From contig CAJGDN010000013.1 in NCBI GenBank assembly GCA_904502245.1, forward strand, positions 1 through 21,971: DNA of 21,971 bases. The letters run 5' to 3'. The DNA is from an uncultured Alphaproteobacteria bacterium (GTDB lineage Bacteria; Pseudomonadota; Alphaproteobacteria; Rs-D84). Both the position numbers and the translations under genes were made by a program. The notes beneath the pieces are model-generated. The model did not search any database. It saw only the letters and a program-made list of their open reading frames with translations, and was not told where the DNA came from. Shown here in pieces: positions 15,067 through 21,971 of the stretch. Within the stretch, counting starts at the first letter, position 1. Every line of letters begins with the position of its first letter.

Positions 15067-15595
15067 CTTTTAACCCCTTGGCTATATTATCTTTATCTGA
15101 TGTAATAATTTTATCCCGCGGCACCATCCAATCGACACCAATATCTGGGTCATCGAAACGAATACCAAATTCAGCATGTGGTGCATATAAATTATCACAC
15201 TTATATGCGAACACTGCTTCATCGCTTAGCACGGAAAAACCATGCAAGAACCCACGCGGGATAAACAATTGACGTTTATTTTCATCACTTAATTCAACCG
15301 CCACATATTTACCAAATGTTGGTGAATTTTTTCTGATATCAACCGCAACATCCAATACACGTCCTGATAAAACACGTACCAGTTTTGCCTGGGAAAATTT
15401 CCCCAATTGACAATGCAACCCACGCACCACACCATACGAAGATTTTGATTGATTATCCTGAACAAACTTATTCGTTATACCATTTTTCACAAATTCTGCT
15501 TCGTTATAACTTTCAAAGAAATATCCACGTGCATCCTCAAATACGCGCGGTTCTACAATAATCACACCATCAATTTCTGTCTTTATAAAATTCAT
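15044..15595 (-). CDS. rfbC: dTDP-4-dehydrorhamnose 3,5-epimerase
   Basis: RmlC epimerises the dTDP-4-keto-6-deoxyglucose product at C3 and C5. The 183-aa cupin keeps the active site: VVRGLHCQ with catalytic His61, the lysine at 71, FIPRGFLHGF at 111-120, and Tyr131 in YKCDNLY. The ATG at 15595 is chosen over an upstream in-frame ATG at 15658 because GGGGGAAAGT directly precedes it and the family starts here. A TATAAT on the minus strand at 15609-15614 could be a local -10 element, but no -35 is convincing. Confidence 0.95.
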   Translation of the reverse strand: MNFIKTEIDGVIIVEPRVFEDARGYFFESYNEAEFVKNGITNKFVQDNQSKSSYGVVRGLHCQLGKFSQAKLVRVLSGRVLDVAVDIRKNSPTFGKYVAVELSDENKRQLFIPRGFLHGFSVLSDEAVFAYKCDNLYAPHAEFGIRFDDPDIGVDWMVPRDKIITSDKDNIAKGLKDVPDNGL

Positions 15596-15660
15596 ACTTT
15601 CCCCCTGAATTATACAACCTGTGCAAACATAATACCTGTAATAACATAAAAAATTCAATT

Positions 15661-16035
15661 TTAATTTTTTATATAAACAAAGTTTTGTGGTGCGGCACTA
15701 ATTCCAAATTCTGACAAACTGCGCGGAATATTATATTTAACAACATTTTCTAAGCAATATGCATGTGCCCGCGCACGCCCATAAAAATAAGAATCAAAGA
15801 AATCCCGCCCTATTCCAGCATATTTTTTTGTTTTATTCCAAACATCTTGCGGTGCACCATATATAATCCCCGACACATTTGCACACCCAACCACTGCACA
15901 AATTGGTCGCGTTGCATAAATATAGATTTTATCAATCTGTATGCTTGGGATAATTTTCCTAAACTCAAATTTCTTATCTCCGGAAAAAATCCGCGCAACA
16001 AATTCTGGTTTAATAGATAACAAAATTGCTGTCAT
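15661..16035 (-). CDS. ASCH-domain protein
   Basis: A 124-aa protein whose start (ILLSIKPEFVARIFSGDKKFEFRK, with conserved Ser-Ile-Lys-Pro, Gly19 and Lys-x-x-Glu-x-Arg) matches the ASCH fold. ASCH proteins are PUA-like small RNA-binding or nucleotide-binding proteins, sometimes linked to translation control or nucleic acid modification. The specific role is unknown. It ends 65 bp before rfbC on the same strand, so it may be the first gene of that operon or independent. The ATG has AGGA about 11 bases upstream. A minus-strand TATAAT at 16068-16073 may be its -10 element. Confidence 0.75.
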   Translation of the reverse strand: MTAILLSIKPEFVARIFSGDKKFEFRKIIPSIQIDKIYIYATRPICAVVGCANVSGIIYGAPQDVWNKTKKYAGIGRDFFDSYFYGRARAHAYCLENVVKYNIPRSLSEFGISAAPQNFVYIKN

Positions 16036-16115
16036 TAAATATATATTCCTGATTTTTTACCACTGTAATTATATCACTAAAAAATGTATAATAAAACACA
16101 ACAAAGGAACCATAT

Positions 16116-16700
16116 ATGAAAAAAATATTGATTATAATTACATTATTATTGCCAATAAATGGAATTTCTGGAATTTACACAAATTCAAATTTTAAACCAT
16201 ACATTGGTATTAATGCAGGTGCAAATATCGCCAGTTATACAATTCAAACAGATATGGATGAAAATTACTATTCTGCGACAATAAATGCTGGCGCGCGTAT
16301 TGGTTTGAACTTTGGAATAGGATTTTTCTTTACCCATTCTGGGAATAATAATTTGGATTTGACCTTGACCCACGAAACTGTAAATCACGAAGTTTATTAC
16401 ATGGGATACGGTTTTGACATATATGGGTATTATAACATTAGTCCTGACTTTGATTTTTTTACAACATTTGGCGTTGCAAACTATAAATTCTATGACGAAT
16501 ACGAATATATCAGCACATTTTATGCCACATCTGATAAAATTTCAGAAAATCAGGTATCGACCCGCCTGGGAATTGGTTTAATATACACATTCCCCGGTAA
16601 CAAAGTTTCAGGACTATTTCAATACCAATATATTCCATTAAATATGGACATAATCAAAAACATGAACGAATTTTCACTAGGTATTAGATATACATTCTAG
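16116..16700 (+). CDS. Small outer-membrane beta-barrel protein
   Basis: A 194-aa protein with a signal peptide (MKKILIIITLLLPINGISG, about 19 residues). Its many alternating aromatic/polar strands include YIGINAGANIASY, INAGARIGLNFGIGFFF and a C-terminal SLGIRYTF ending in Phe. This is the pattern of an eight-stranded OmpA/OmpW-like barrel. No catalytic motif is visible. AAAGGAA lies about 7 bases before the ATG, and TATAAT at 16087-16092 is a likely -10 element. It is monocistronic, convergent with rpmJ and divergent from the ASCH gene. Confidence 0.75.
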   Translation: MKKILIIITLLLPINGISGIYTNSNFKPYIGINAGANIASYTIQTDMDENYYSATINAGARIGLNFGIGFFFTHSGNNNLDLTLTHETVNHEVYYMGYGFDIYGYYNISPDFDFFTTFGVANYKFYDEYEYISTFYATSDKISENQVSTRLGIGLIYTFPGNKVSGLFQYQYIPLNMDIIKNMNEFSLGIRYTF

Positions 16701-16701
16701 A

Positions 16702-16730
16702 AAAAAACCGCCAAACGGCGGAATTTTTTT
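16702..16730. terminator. Shared terminator of the beta-barrel gene and rpmJ
   Basis: CCGCC-AAAC-GGCGG is flanked by an A-run on the left and a T-run on the right, so it works on both strands. It starts 2 bp after the beta-barrel stop and abuts the rpmJ stop. Confidence 0.85.
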
Positions 16731-16863
16731 ATTTTTTCTTAAAGCCCTGTTTTGCTTTGAATTTTGGATTATCAGGGTCAATCAAGATAACTTGTTTACC
16801 ACGACGGATTTGTTTTACATTACCGCGTTTTTTCCAAGCTTTTAATGAACTTAAAAATTTCAT
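16729..16863 (-). CDS. rpmJ: 50S ribosomal protein L36 (zinc-free type)
   Basis: A 44-aa basic protein beginning MKFLSSLKAWKKRG and ending in DPDNPKFKAKQGFKKK. The conserved NPxFKxxQG tail and the IRRGKQVILID strand identify bL36. It has no cysteine at all, so it is the zinc-independent form, as in many alphaproteobacteria. AAGGA lies 8 bases before the ATG. It has its own promoter and a terminator shared with the convergent gene. Confidence 0.92.
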   Translation of the reverse strand: MKFLSSLKAWKKRGNVKQIRRGKQVILIDPDNPKFKAKQGFKKK

Positions 16864-16886
16864 GTCGTTATCCTTTTTACAAGGCG

Positions 16887-16914
16887 ATTATAAACACATT
16901 TTTTAAAAAATCAA
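16887..16914 (-). promoter_or_regulatory. Predicted rpmJ promoter
   Basis: On the minus strand, TTGATT (16909-16914) and TATAAT (16887-16892) are separated by 16 bp, 23 bp upstream of the rpmJ ATG. Confidence 0.6.
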
Positions 16915-17001
16915 ATAATAATTAATATTTATTGTTGTTTTAGTAGGGGGTGTTGAAACTGTTGAAAACTATTTTTAACTTTTAATTAACAGTTTTTCAA
17001 C

Positions 17002-17027
17002 AAAAAATCCCGCGGATTTCCTGGGAT
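17002..17027 (-). terminator. Orphan minus-strand terminator-like hairpin
   Basis: On the minus strand, ATCCC pairs with GGGAT (17023-17027 with 17007-17011), or alternatively AAATCC-GCG-GGATTT, followed by six T. No minus-strand gene precedes it within the 147 bp to the virB3 start. Confidence 0.45.
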
Positions 17028-17125
17028 GTAGAATTTGATATGTAAAAAAAGATAAAATAATTAACAGTTAAAAACAGATGTACTTATCAACAGTTTTAAC
17101 AAAAAGTTTGGTTTTGTTTTCCCAC

Positions 17126-17154
17126 TTGTTGAAAATTGTTAAAAATGGTATAAT
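17126..17154 (+). promoter_or_regulatory. Predicted virB3-virB4 promoter
   Basis: TTGTTG and TATAAT are separated by 17 bp, with an extended -10 (TGGTATAAT at 17146-17154), 20 bp upstream of the virB3 ATG. Two of the TGTTGA-type 9-mers overlap its -35 box and its start point, so a protein binding them would block it. Confidence 0.65.
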
Positions 17155-17174
17155 TAATCAACAGGACGGGGGAT

Positions 17175-17465
17175 ATGAAAATTCAGGTTTTAAAAGCATT
17201 GGCAAATCCGGCACAGATATTTTATGTGCCATATTCGCTGGCGATATTAAATTTTGCGGTTCAATTTGTCATTTTTATGACAGTTTTTATAATATCGTTA
17301 ATTGCGACCAAGAAGCCTGTAAACCCTTTGTTCTTTCTATTATCGGTTATTGCGGTTCATTCGATTATAGCGATTTTTTCCAAGCGTGACCCCCAGCTGG
17401 GTCAGATTGTGACTGCAAAATTGCAACTATTTAAAAAGAAAATCCCAGGGAAATTGGCAGCATGA
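17175..17465 (+). CDS. virB3: VirB3-like type IV secretion inner-membrane protein
   Basis: A 96-aa protein with a short cytoplasmic N-terminus containing the family's NPAQIFYVPYS segment (11-21). It has two membrane segments (about 20-43 and 49-68) and a basic C-terminal tail after KRDPQLGQ. VirB3 is a small inner-membrane subunit that works with the VirB4 ATPase. The identification is supported by the 4-base overlap (ATGA) with virB4 downstream. AGGACGGGGG forms the ribosome binding site close to the ATG. Confidence 0.75.
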   Translation: MKIQVLKALANPAQIFYVPYSLAILNFAVQFVIFMTVFIISLIATKKPVNPLFFLLSVIAVHSIIAIFSKRDPQLGQIVTAKLQLFKKKIPGKLAA

Positions 17466-19891
17466 CAAATTTTTCAGAAATTTTTAACTATTTTGCAGGC
17501 AGTGGCTTTACACTGACCATGATTATAATGGCAATGGCAGTTTTATTACTGTTTATTATAATGTTAATATATGTACCTACATTGGCGCGCAGGGTTTTTC
17601 CACATTTTGGTTATGCAAAATATGCCAATTTTTTACCGTTCAAGACAGTATACGAAGACAATTCAATGTTATTAACCGACGGCAGTTTGATACGTGTTTA
17701 CAGAATTGCCGGCATCCAGACCAGTATGCAGGACGAAGCGACCAAGGCAAAATTTTTAGATTTACGGGCGCAATTGTTTAATCAAATTCGTGACCGCAGC
17801 GTTGTTTTACGTTTTTACACTGTTCGTGACGCAGCAGACGAAAACCTGAAATACGAATTTGGTCAACCTGTTCTGCAAAAGATTTATAACAAATGGCAGG
17901 GTCAGGGGTTAAAGATATTTTTAAACAGTTATTACATTGTATTATCTGTATCAGGTACAGATGCGCGTGCAAAATTAAATCAGTATGGTAATTATATTGA
18001 ATCTATATTAGCTGCATACAAACCAACAGTATTAAAGAACAATTCGCCTGACAATATGGCACGCTTTTTTGGTCGTATATTATCCCCTATTTCAAAGCCA
18101 TCGCCAAAAACAGCAAATAATAATATTGCGAATTTAGTAACTGTTGATGATATTGAATTTGAAAAAGACGGAATTATCAGATATATCAGTGGTGGTCGTC
18201 AGTCATTTGCTGCATGTTTATCATTTAAAATATCCCCAGATTACATGGACGAAGAATTTTTCGACACCGTTCATACTATTCAAACAGAAATGATATGTAT
18301 GAATGGTTTTGGAATCATGGGCACTTCTGATGTTGAAAAAACGATACGTCAACGTCGTTCAACCGCTGATGATGATAACAAAGATTCAACCGAAGACCAG
18401 ATTTCTGCGGTAAAGACAGCAATGGATGAAAACCTGTCTGGGACACAAAGTTTGGTTAATTATTATCCACTGTTTATATTATTTGGTGCGACGCGTGAAG
18501 AATTACAAAAACACATTGATGAATTTAAAAAGATATCTGCTTCATTTGGTATTTCACCAATTGTTGAAACATTTGCATCCAAGGTTTCATGGTTTGCTCA
18601 AATACCTGGATTTGATGTATTTCCGCGCAGTTTTAAATTATTATCACGCACAGCGGCCATATCTATTCCGATGTCGACCCAGCCACGTGGTGTTGCAAAT
18701 TCAGACTGGGGTCCAGGACCATTGGTTGTATTTCCAACAGCCCAGGGAACACCATACCAGTTTCAATTTCATGTATCTGACAAACCTGCGGCGGTTGGTC
18801 ATACAATGACAATTGGTCCAACAGGTGGCGGTAAAACAACACTATTTTCATTTTTAATTGCGCAATCTTTGCGTCATCCAAAATTAAAAGCATTCTTCTT
18901 TGATCGCAATCGTGGTGCTGAAATCTTTACGATGGCAGTTGGTGGAAAATATGTCACCATGCAGGGCAAAGAAAAGAATACAGATCCAATGGCGCAAAGT
19001 TTTATGACACGTCTAAATCCATTAAAGATGCCAGATACTGCGGCGAACCGTGCATTTTTGCGTCGTTGGTTTGCGATAATATCTGGGCAAAGTGATGCAA
19101 ATTCTGCCGATGAAATTGCCCGCGCAGTATCTGTAAACTTTGATTATTTATCAGACCGTGACCGTTTATTAAAGAATTTATGGGAAAGTTGTTTTTCATC
19201 AAATGGCAACATGCGCCCTGCTTTAAAGAAGTGGGTTGATCCATTACAATATGGCGACATGTTTAACGAAACATCTGATACATTGGATTTACAATCTCGT
19301 CTGACAACATTTGACTTTACTGACATTTTACAGGATGAAACATTATCACCTGCGGTAATATCATATATATTACATCGTATTAACAATACAACGGTATCTG
19401 GTGGAAATCCATCATTGATTATGATTGACGAAACTGCACCAATGCTTGAAAACAAGATGTTCCGTGATAATTTTATCGCCGGGCTTCAAGAAGGCCGTAA
19501 AAATCGCCAGGCGTACATGGTCGCATTCCAGCGTGCAAATGTTTTAGATAAACTGGGGATTGGTGATGTTGTTCGTGGTCAGGCACAAACTATAATGTTC
19601 TTCCGAAATCCTGCGGCTGACGCAAATGATTATGCACATTGGAATTTAAATCCATTGGAAATGGCGTTCATCCAGGGCAAAGCCTATCCAAATTTAAAAC
19701 GTGCGGTATTATTATCTCGTCCTGTTAATGGTGAATCTGTTATTTTAAATACGGAACTGGGTGGTCTGGGTAATTTATTGCGATTGTTTGAATCTGGGCG
19801 TTCATCGGTATTATTGGCCGAAGAATTATATAAAATGTACGGAAATAATTTTGTTAATGAATATCTGAAACGCCAGGGGGCGGCCGAATAA
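17462..19891 (+). CDS. virB4: VirB4-family type IV secretion ATPase
   Basis: An 809-aa ATPase of the CagE/TrbE/VirB4 family, which energises assembly of type IV secretion systems. Walker A is GPTGGGKT at 452-459 and Walker B ends in MIDE with D656-E657. The FPRSFKLLSRTAA and GPLVVFPTAQGTPYQF segments before Walker A are typical of the family. Residues about 16-38 form a strong membrane segment, so it is predicted to be anchored. It overlaps virB3 by 4 bases. No VirB6, VirB8-B11 or VirD4 gene follows, so the rest of the system must be elsewhere. Confidence 0.92.
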   Translation: MTNFSEIFNYFAGSGFTLTMIIMAMAVLLLFIIMLIYVPTLARRVFPHFGYAKYANFLPFKTVYEDNSMLLTDGSLIRVYRIAGIQTSMQDEATKAKFLDLRAQLFNQIRDRSVVLRFYTVRDAADENLKYEFGQPVLQKIYNKWQGQGLKIFLNSYYIVLSVSGTDARAKLNQYGNYIESILAAYKPTVLKNNSPDNMARFFGRILSPISKPSPKTANNNIANLVTVDDIEFEKDGIIRYISGGRQSFAACLSFKISPDYMDEEFFDTVHTIQTEMICMNGFGIMGTSDVEKTIRQRRSTADDDNKDSTEDQISAVKTAMDENLSGTQSLVNYYPLFILFGATREELQKHIDEFKKISASFGISPIVETFASKVSWFAQIPGFDVFPRSFKLLSRTAAISIPMSTQPRGVANSDWGPGPLVVFPTAQGTPYQFQFHVSDKPAAVGHTMTIGPTGGGKTTLFSFLIAQSLRHPKLKAFFFDRNRGAEIFTMAVGGKYVTMQGKEKNTDPMAQSFMTRLNPLKMPDTAANRAFLRRWFAIISGQSDANSADEIARAVSVNFDYLSDRDRLLKNLWESCFSSNGNMRPALKKWVDPLQYGDMFNETSDTLDLQSRLTTFDFTDILQDETLSPAVISYILHRINNTTVSGGNPSLIMIDETAPMLENKMFRDNFIAGLQEGRKNRQAYMVAFQRANVLDKLGIGDVVRGQAQTIMFFRNPAADANDYAHWNLNPLEMAFIQGKAYPNLKRAVLLSRPVNGESVILNTELGGLGNLLRLFESGRSSVLLAEELYKMYGNNFVNEYLKRQGAAE

Positions 19892-19894
19892 AAT

Positions 19895-20506
19895 ATGAGA
19901 AAAATAATTTTTATTTTTTCTATATTATTTTGCATGCCGTCATTTGCGCACAATTGTATTTTATACAAAATAACTCCGACTATTGAATTGGATAAACCAG
20001 AATATAAAACATCTGTTTTTTTATCTCAGGAAAGATTAGATATGTTACATGGTCATGTTGAAGCCAACCTGGTTAACAATTATGATTTAATATTAGAAAC
20101 ATTTCCAATAGATGGCGGGTATTGCGTGGTATTAAAAAGAATAGATGCTTTATTTGGTTTTGATAAATTTGATATTGAAATTAATAAAGAACACGAATTA
20201 AATTCATGCTCATATAAAGCGGTATTAAATCACGAAGAAAAACACATAAATGTTTATCTAAATATAATTGAAGAATTCAAATCAGATATTTTTAATTCAT
20301 TATTTACAGCTGCTGATTCTGTAATGCCAATATTTATCGAAAACAAATCTGATATAGAACAAGTATTTGAAAAATTAAACCAAGAATTTTCATCACACCC
20401 TGATTTATTATTAATTTCACAAAAAGTTAATGCCGCGCAAGAAATCAGAAATAAACAAATTGATCAAAATGAAAATAATTCAGAATTATATTCTTGTTAT
20501 AATTAA
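19895..20506 (+). CDS. Secreted protein with an HExxH zinc-metallopeptidase-like motif
   Basis: A 203-aa protein with a signal peptide (MRKIIFIFSILFCMPSFA, cleavage before HNC). The segment YKAVLNHEEKHINVY holds HEEKH at 113-117 within a predicted helix, the zincin signature with Glu114 as the general base. A third zinc ligand is uncertain; E126 or E127 is possible. Cysteines at 21, 77, 105 and 201 may form disulfides in the periplasm. The overall look recalls DUF922-type putative proteases, but I cannot confirm the family. It starts 3 bp after virB4 and ends in a terminator, so it is co-transcribed with virB3-virB4. Confidence 0.65.
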   Translation: MRKIIFIFSILFCMPSFAHNCILYKITPTIELDKPEYKTSVFLSQERLDMLHGHVEANLVNNYDLILETFPIDGGYCVVLKRIDALFGFDKFDIEINKEHELNSCSYKAVLNHEEKHINVYLNIIEEFKSDIFNSLFTAADSVMPIFIENKSDIEQVFEKLNQEFSSHPDLLLISQKVNAAQEIRNKQIDQNENNSELYSCYN

Positions 20507-20511
20507 AAGAA

Positions 20512-20534
20512 ACACCGGTAAATCCGGTGTTTTT
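20512..20534. terminator. Terminator shared by the virB operon and the SufD-like gene
   Basis: ACACCGG-TAAAT-CCGGTGT is followed by five T on the plus strand and a broken T-run on the minus strand. It lies 5 bp after the stop of the HExxH gene and overlaps the stop codon of the convergent gene. Confidence 0.8.
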
Positions 20535-21213
20535 AAAATAAATCAAAATCATTTATGAATGCTTCACGCATAGCGATATCAACTTCACTTCCACTCAGCC
20601 CTGCCCCACGCAGATATAAAATTTGATTTTCTTTTGATGTATAAATACCGGCACTGTGATCTGCAAATACTGGTTCAGATGAAATAATTTGCGCTGGCAT
20701 AAAATCAATTTTTGCACCAATATCCGCCATTGCAGAAAAAGCAATATCTGATTTACATTTTGTACAATCTTTATTTATTTTTGTGATGCCGCTTAATTTA
20801 GATTTAGATTTTTTTCCGGCTAAAACTTTATTTTTTATCAAAATTGCCGTGTTTTCATATAAATGTTCTGCGCAGCAATCATAATTTAATTCTGAATTAT
20901 TTTCTAACATAACATGTCCCAGAATTTCAGAATTTTTTCCGGTGTTTTTAATAAAAATGTTTAAAAAAGCCGGCAAATTATTTTTCACATTAACACTGAC
21001 GCAAACTTTTTGATTTTCCGCGCCAACTGAAATTTCCAAATTATTTTCACCGGCAATTTCACCAACATAAATGATATGAACTGGTAAATCATATTTTTTA
21101 TTTATTGGTGCATTTGGCAATGTTGATAAATCAGCACAATACACACCATTGCGAAAAACGATTGTTTCCGCAGGCATTGTTTTTATGTTGAATTCATTCC
21201 ACATGTATGACAT
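20533..21213 (-). CDS. SufD-like Fe-S cluster assembly scaffold subunit (short form)
   Basis: A 226-aa protein whose C-terminal half matches the SufB/SufD core. MPAQIISSEPVFADHSAGI at 172-190 aligns with the SufD region holding the conserved His (here H186), and ILYLRGAGLSGSEVDIAMREAFI corresponds to the fYLrsRGls..eA segment. SufB-SufC-SufD builds Fe-S clusters. At 226 aa it is about half the usual SufD length and lacks much of the N-terminal region. It stands alone with no other suf gene in view. The ATG at 21213 has only a weak ribosome binding site; an in-frame ATG at 21204 is the alternative. Confidence 0.7.
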   Translation of the reverse strand: MSYMWNEFNIKTMPAETIVFRNGVYCADLSTLPNAPINKKYDLPVHIIYVGEIAGENNLEISVGAENQKVCVSVNVKNNLPAFLNIFIKNTGKNSEILGHVMLENNSELNYDCCAEHLYENTAILIKNKVLAGKKSKSKLSGITKINKDCTKCKSDIAFSAMADIGAKIDFMPAQIISSEPVFADHSAGIYTSKENQILYLRGAGLSGSEVDIAMREAFINDFDLF

Positions 21214-21240
21214 ATTATTGCCATTATAAAGGATTTTAAA

Positions 21241-21971
21241 ATGGGATTCAATTGTGGAATTGTTGGATTACCAAATGTTGGTAAATCTACATTATTTAAT
21301 GCATTAACACAAAGTGCGGCTGCCGATGCCCAGAACTATCCATTCTGTACAATCGAACCAAACACTGGTCGTGTTGTTGTGCCGGATGCAACATTGCATG
21401 AATTGGCGCGTGTTGCCGGTTCACAAAAAATATTACCAACACAACTGGAGATTGTTGATATTGCAGGTTTGGTAAAAGGTGCATCTGCTGGTGAAGGTCT
21501 GGGGAATAAATTCCTGGGGAATATTTTATCAACTGACGCAATTATTCATGTTGTTCGTTGTTTTGAAAATGATGACATTGTGCATGTGCATGGTAAAATT
21601 GATCCATTGGGCGACATTGAAACAATTGAAACAGAATTAATGTTGGCGGACCTGGAAAGCATTGATAAACAGATAAAAAATCTGGAAAAAAAGGCACGTG
21701 GTCTGGACAAAGATGCAATTAAATTATTGGCCGATGCAAATACTATTAAATCAAACCTTGAAAAATCAATTCCTGCCCGCATGGGGGATGTTGATGCAAC
21801 TCCATTTAATTTATTAACAACAAAACCAGTCATTTATGTTTGCAACGTGGACGAAGCGTCCGCCGCAACCGGTAATGAATATTCAAAAATGGTTGTTGAA
21901 AAATTTGGTAACGTTGCCGATGTATTGGTTATATCGTCCAAGATTGAAATGGAAATTTCACAGATTGTTGA
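21241..21971 (+). CDS. ychF: Redox-regulated ATPase YchF (Obg-family), 5' part
   Basis: The first 243 codons of YchF, cut by the window end. It has the P-loop GLPNVGKST at about 9-17, the switch II segment DIAGLVKGASAGEGLGNKFL, and CNVDE in place of the usual NKxD. That change is the known reason YchF prefers ATP over GTP. The coiled-coil region (about 140-180) follows the family pattern. YchF binds ribosomes and affects stress responses. The ATG at 21241 has AAAGGA about 8 bases upstream. It is divergent from the SufD-like gene, with 27 bp between the starts. Confidence 0.95.
   Translation, partial: MGFNCGIVGLPNVGKSTLFNALTQSAAADAQNYPFCTIEPNTGRVVVPDATLHELARVAGSQKILPTQLEIVDIAGLVKGASAGEGLGNKFLGNILSTDAIIHVVRCFENDDIVHVHGKIDPLGDIETIETELMLADLESIDKQIKNLEKKARGLDKDAIKLLADANTIKSNLEKSIPARMGDVDATPFNLLTTKPVIYVCNVDEASAATGNEYSKMVVEKFGNVADVLVISSKIEMEISQIV

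Larger units (their letters stand above)
16915..17165. promoter_or_regulatory. AT-rich non-coding region with repeated TTWTCAACA-like 9-mers
   Basis: No credible gene lies between rpmJ and virB3. The region holds six related 9-mers in both orientations: TGTTGAAAC (16951-16959), TGTTGAAAA (16960-16968), TTTTCAACA (16994-17002), TTATCAACA (17084-17092), TGTTGAAAA (17127-17135) and TAATCAACA (17155-17163). TTATCAACA differs from the DnaA box TTATCCACA at one base. TTAA-N7-TTAAC at 16975-16990 fits the alphaproteobacterial CtrA site. A minus-strand terminator-like hairpin lies at 17002-17027. It could be a replication-origin-like region or a set of operator sites for the virB3 promoter. Confidence 0.55.

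Noticed and set aside
17078..17389. Open frame starting upstream of virB3 in another frame
   Set aside because: It overlaps the virB3 promoter and the virB3 gene and has no ribosome binding site or family resemblance.

Overview
The window is an AT-rich stretch of a Gram-negative chromosome. It carries lipid A genes (lpxC, lpxK, a DUF374 acyltransferase), beta-barrel outer-membrane proteins, a lipoprotein and gyrB. The initiator tRNA has the typical alphaproteobacterial sequence. Together with low GC, short intergenic gaps, a VirB3-VirB4 pair split from other vir genes, and a zinc-free type L36, this suggests a host-associated or gut alphaproteobacterium (an RF32/Rickettsiales-like lineage). 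The taxonomic call is inference.

Layout, left to right. (1) 1-739: the 5' part of a minus-strand tRNA with anticodon CAT, then a PagL-like outer-membrane lipid A deacylase. (2) 746-4824, minus strand: gyrB, a small coiled-coil protein, an HhH-GPD DNA glycosylase and ung, a DNA topology and base-repair cluster. (3) 4903-5755, plus strand: a divergent two-gene unit of a helix-turn-helix protein and a RusA-like Holliday junction resolvase. Its promoter physically overlaps the gyrB promoter. A striking palindrome flanked by direct repeats follows. (4) 5890-10540, minus strand: pilO2-pilP-pilQ-pilR, the inner-membrane motor part of an R64-type type IVb pilus, without pilin or secretin genes here. 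(5) 10671-13750, minus strand: the lipid A operon (acyltransferase, lpxK, lpxC) ending in a lipoprotein. (6) 13856-14206, plus strand: tRNA-fMet with its own promoter. A 29-bp segment spanning its 3' end is exactly repeated 187 bp downstream, enclosing a small structured, GC-richer insert. (7) 14245-16035, minus strand: an ASCH-domain protein, rmlC and rmlD (dTDP-rhamnose synthesis). (8) 16116-16863: a small beta-barrel protein (plus) and rpmJ (minus), convergent on a shared terminator. (9) 16915-17165: AT-rich non-coding DNA packed with TTWTCAACA-type 9-mers and one TTAA-N7-TTAA site. It drives virB3-virB4 (plus), followed by a secreted HExxH protein. (10) 20533-21971: a short SufD-like gene (minus) and the start of ychF (plus, cut by the window end).

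Functionally the window combines envelope biogenesis, two trans-envelope machines (a type IVb pilus motor and type IV secretion subunits) and DNA maintenance genes. The least explained parts are the tRNA-fMet tail duplication with its 187-bp unit, the palindrome at 5796-5879, the repeat-rich region upstream of virB3, and the HTH/RusA-like pair opposite gyrB. No CRISPR array, insertion sequence, transposase, integrase or rRNA gene was seen.
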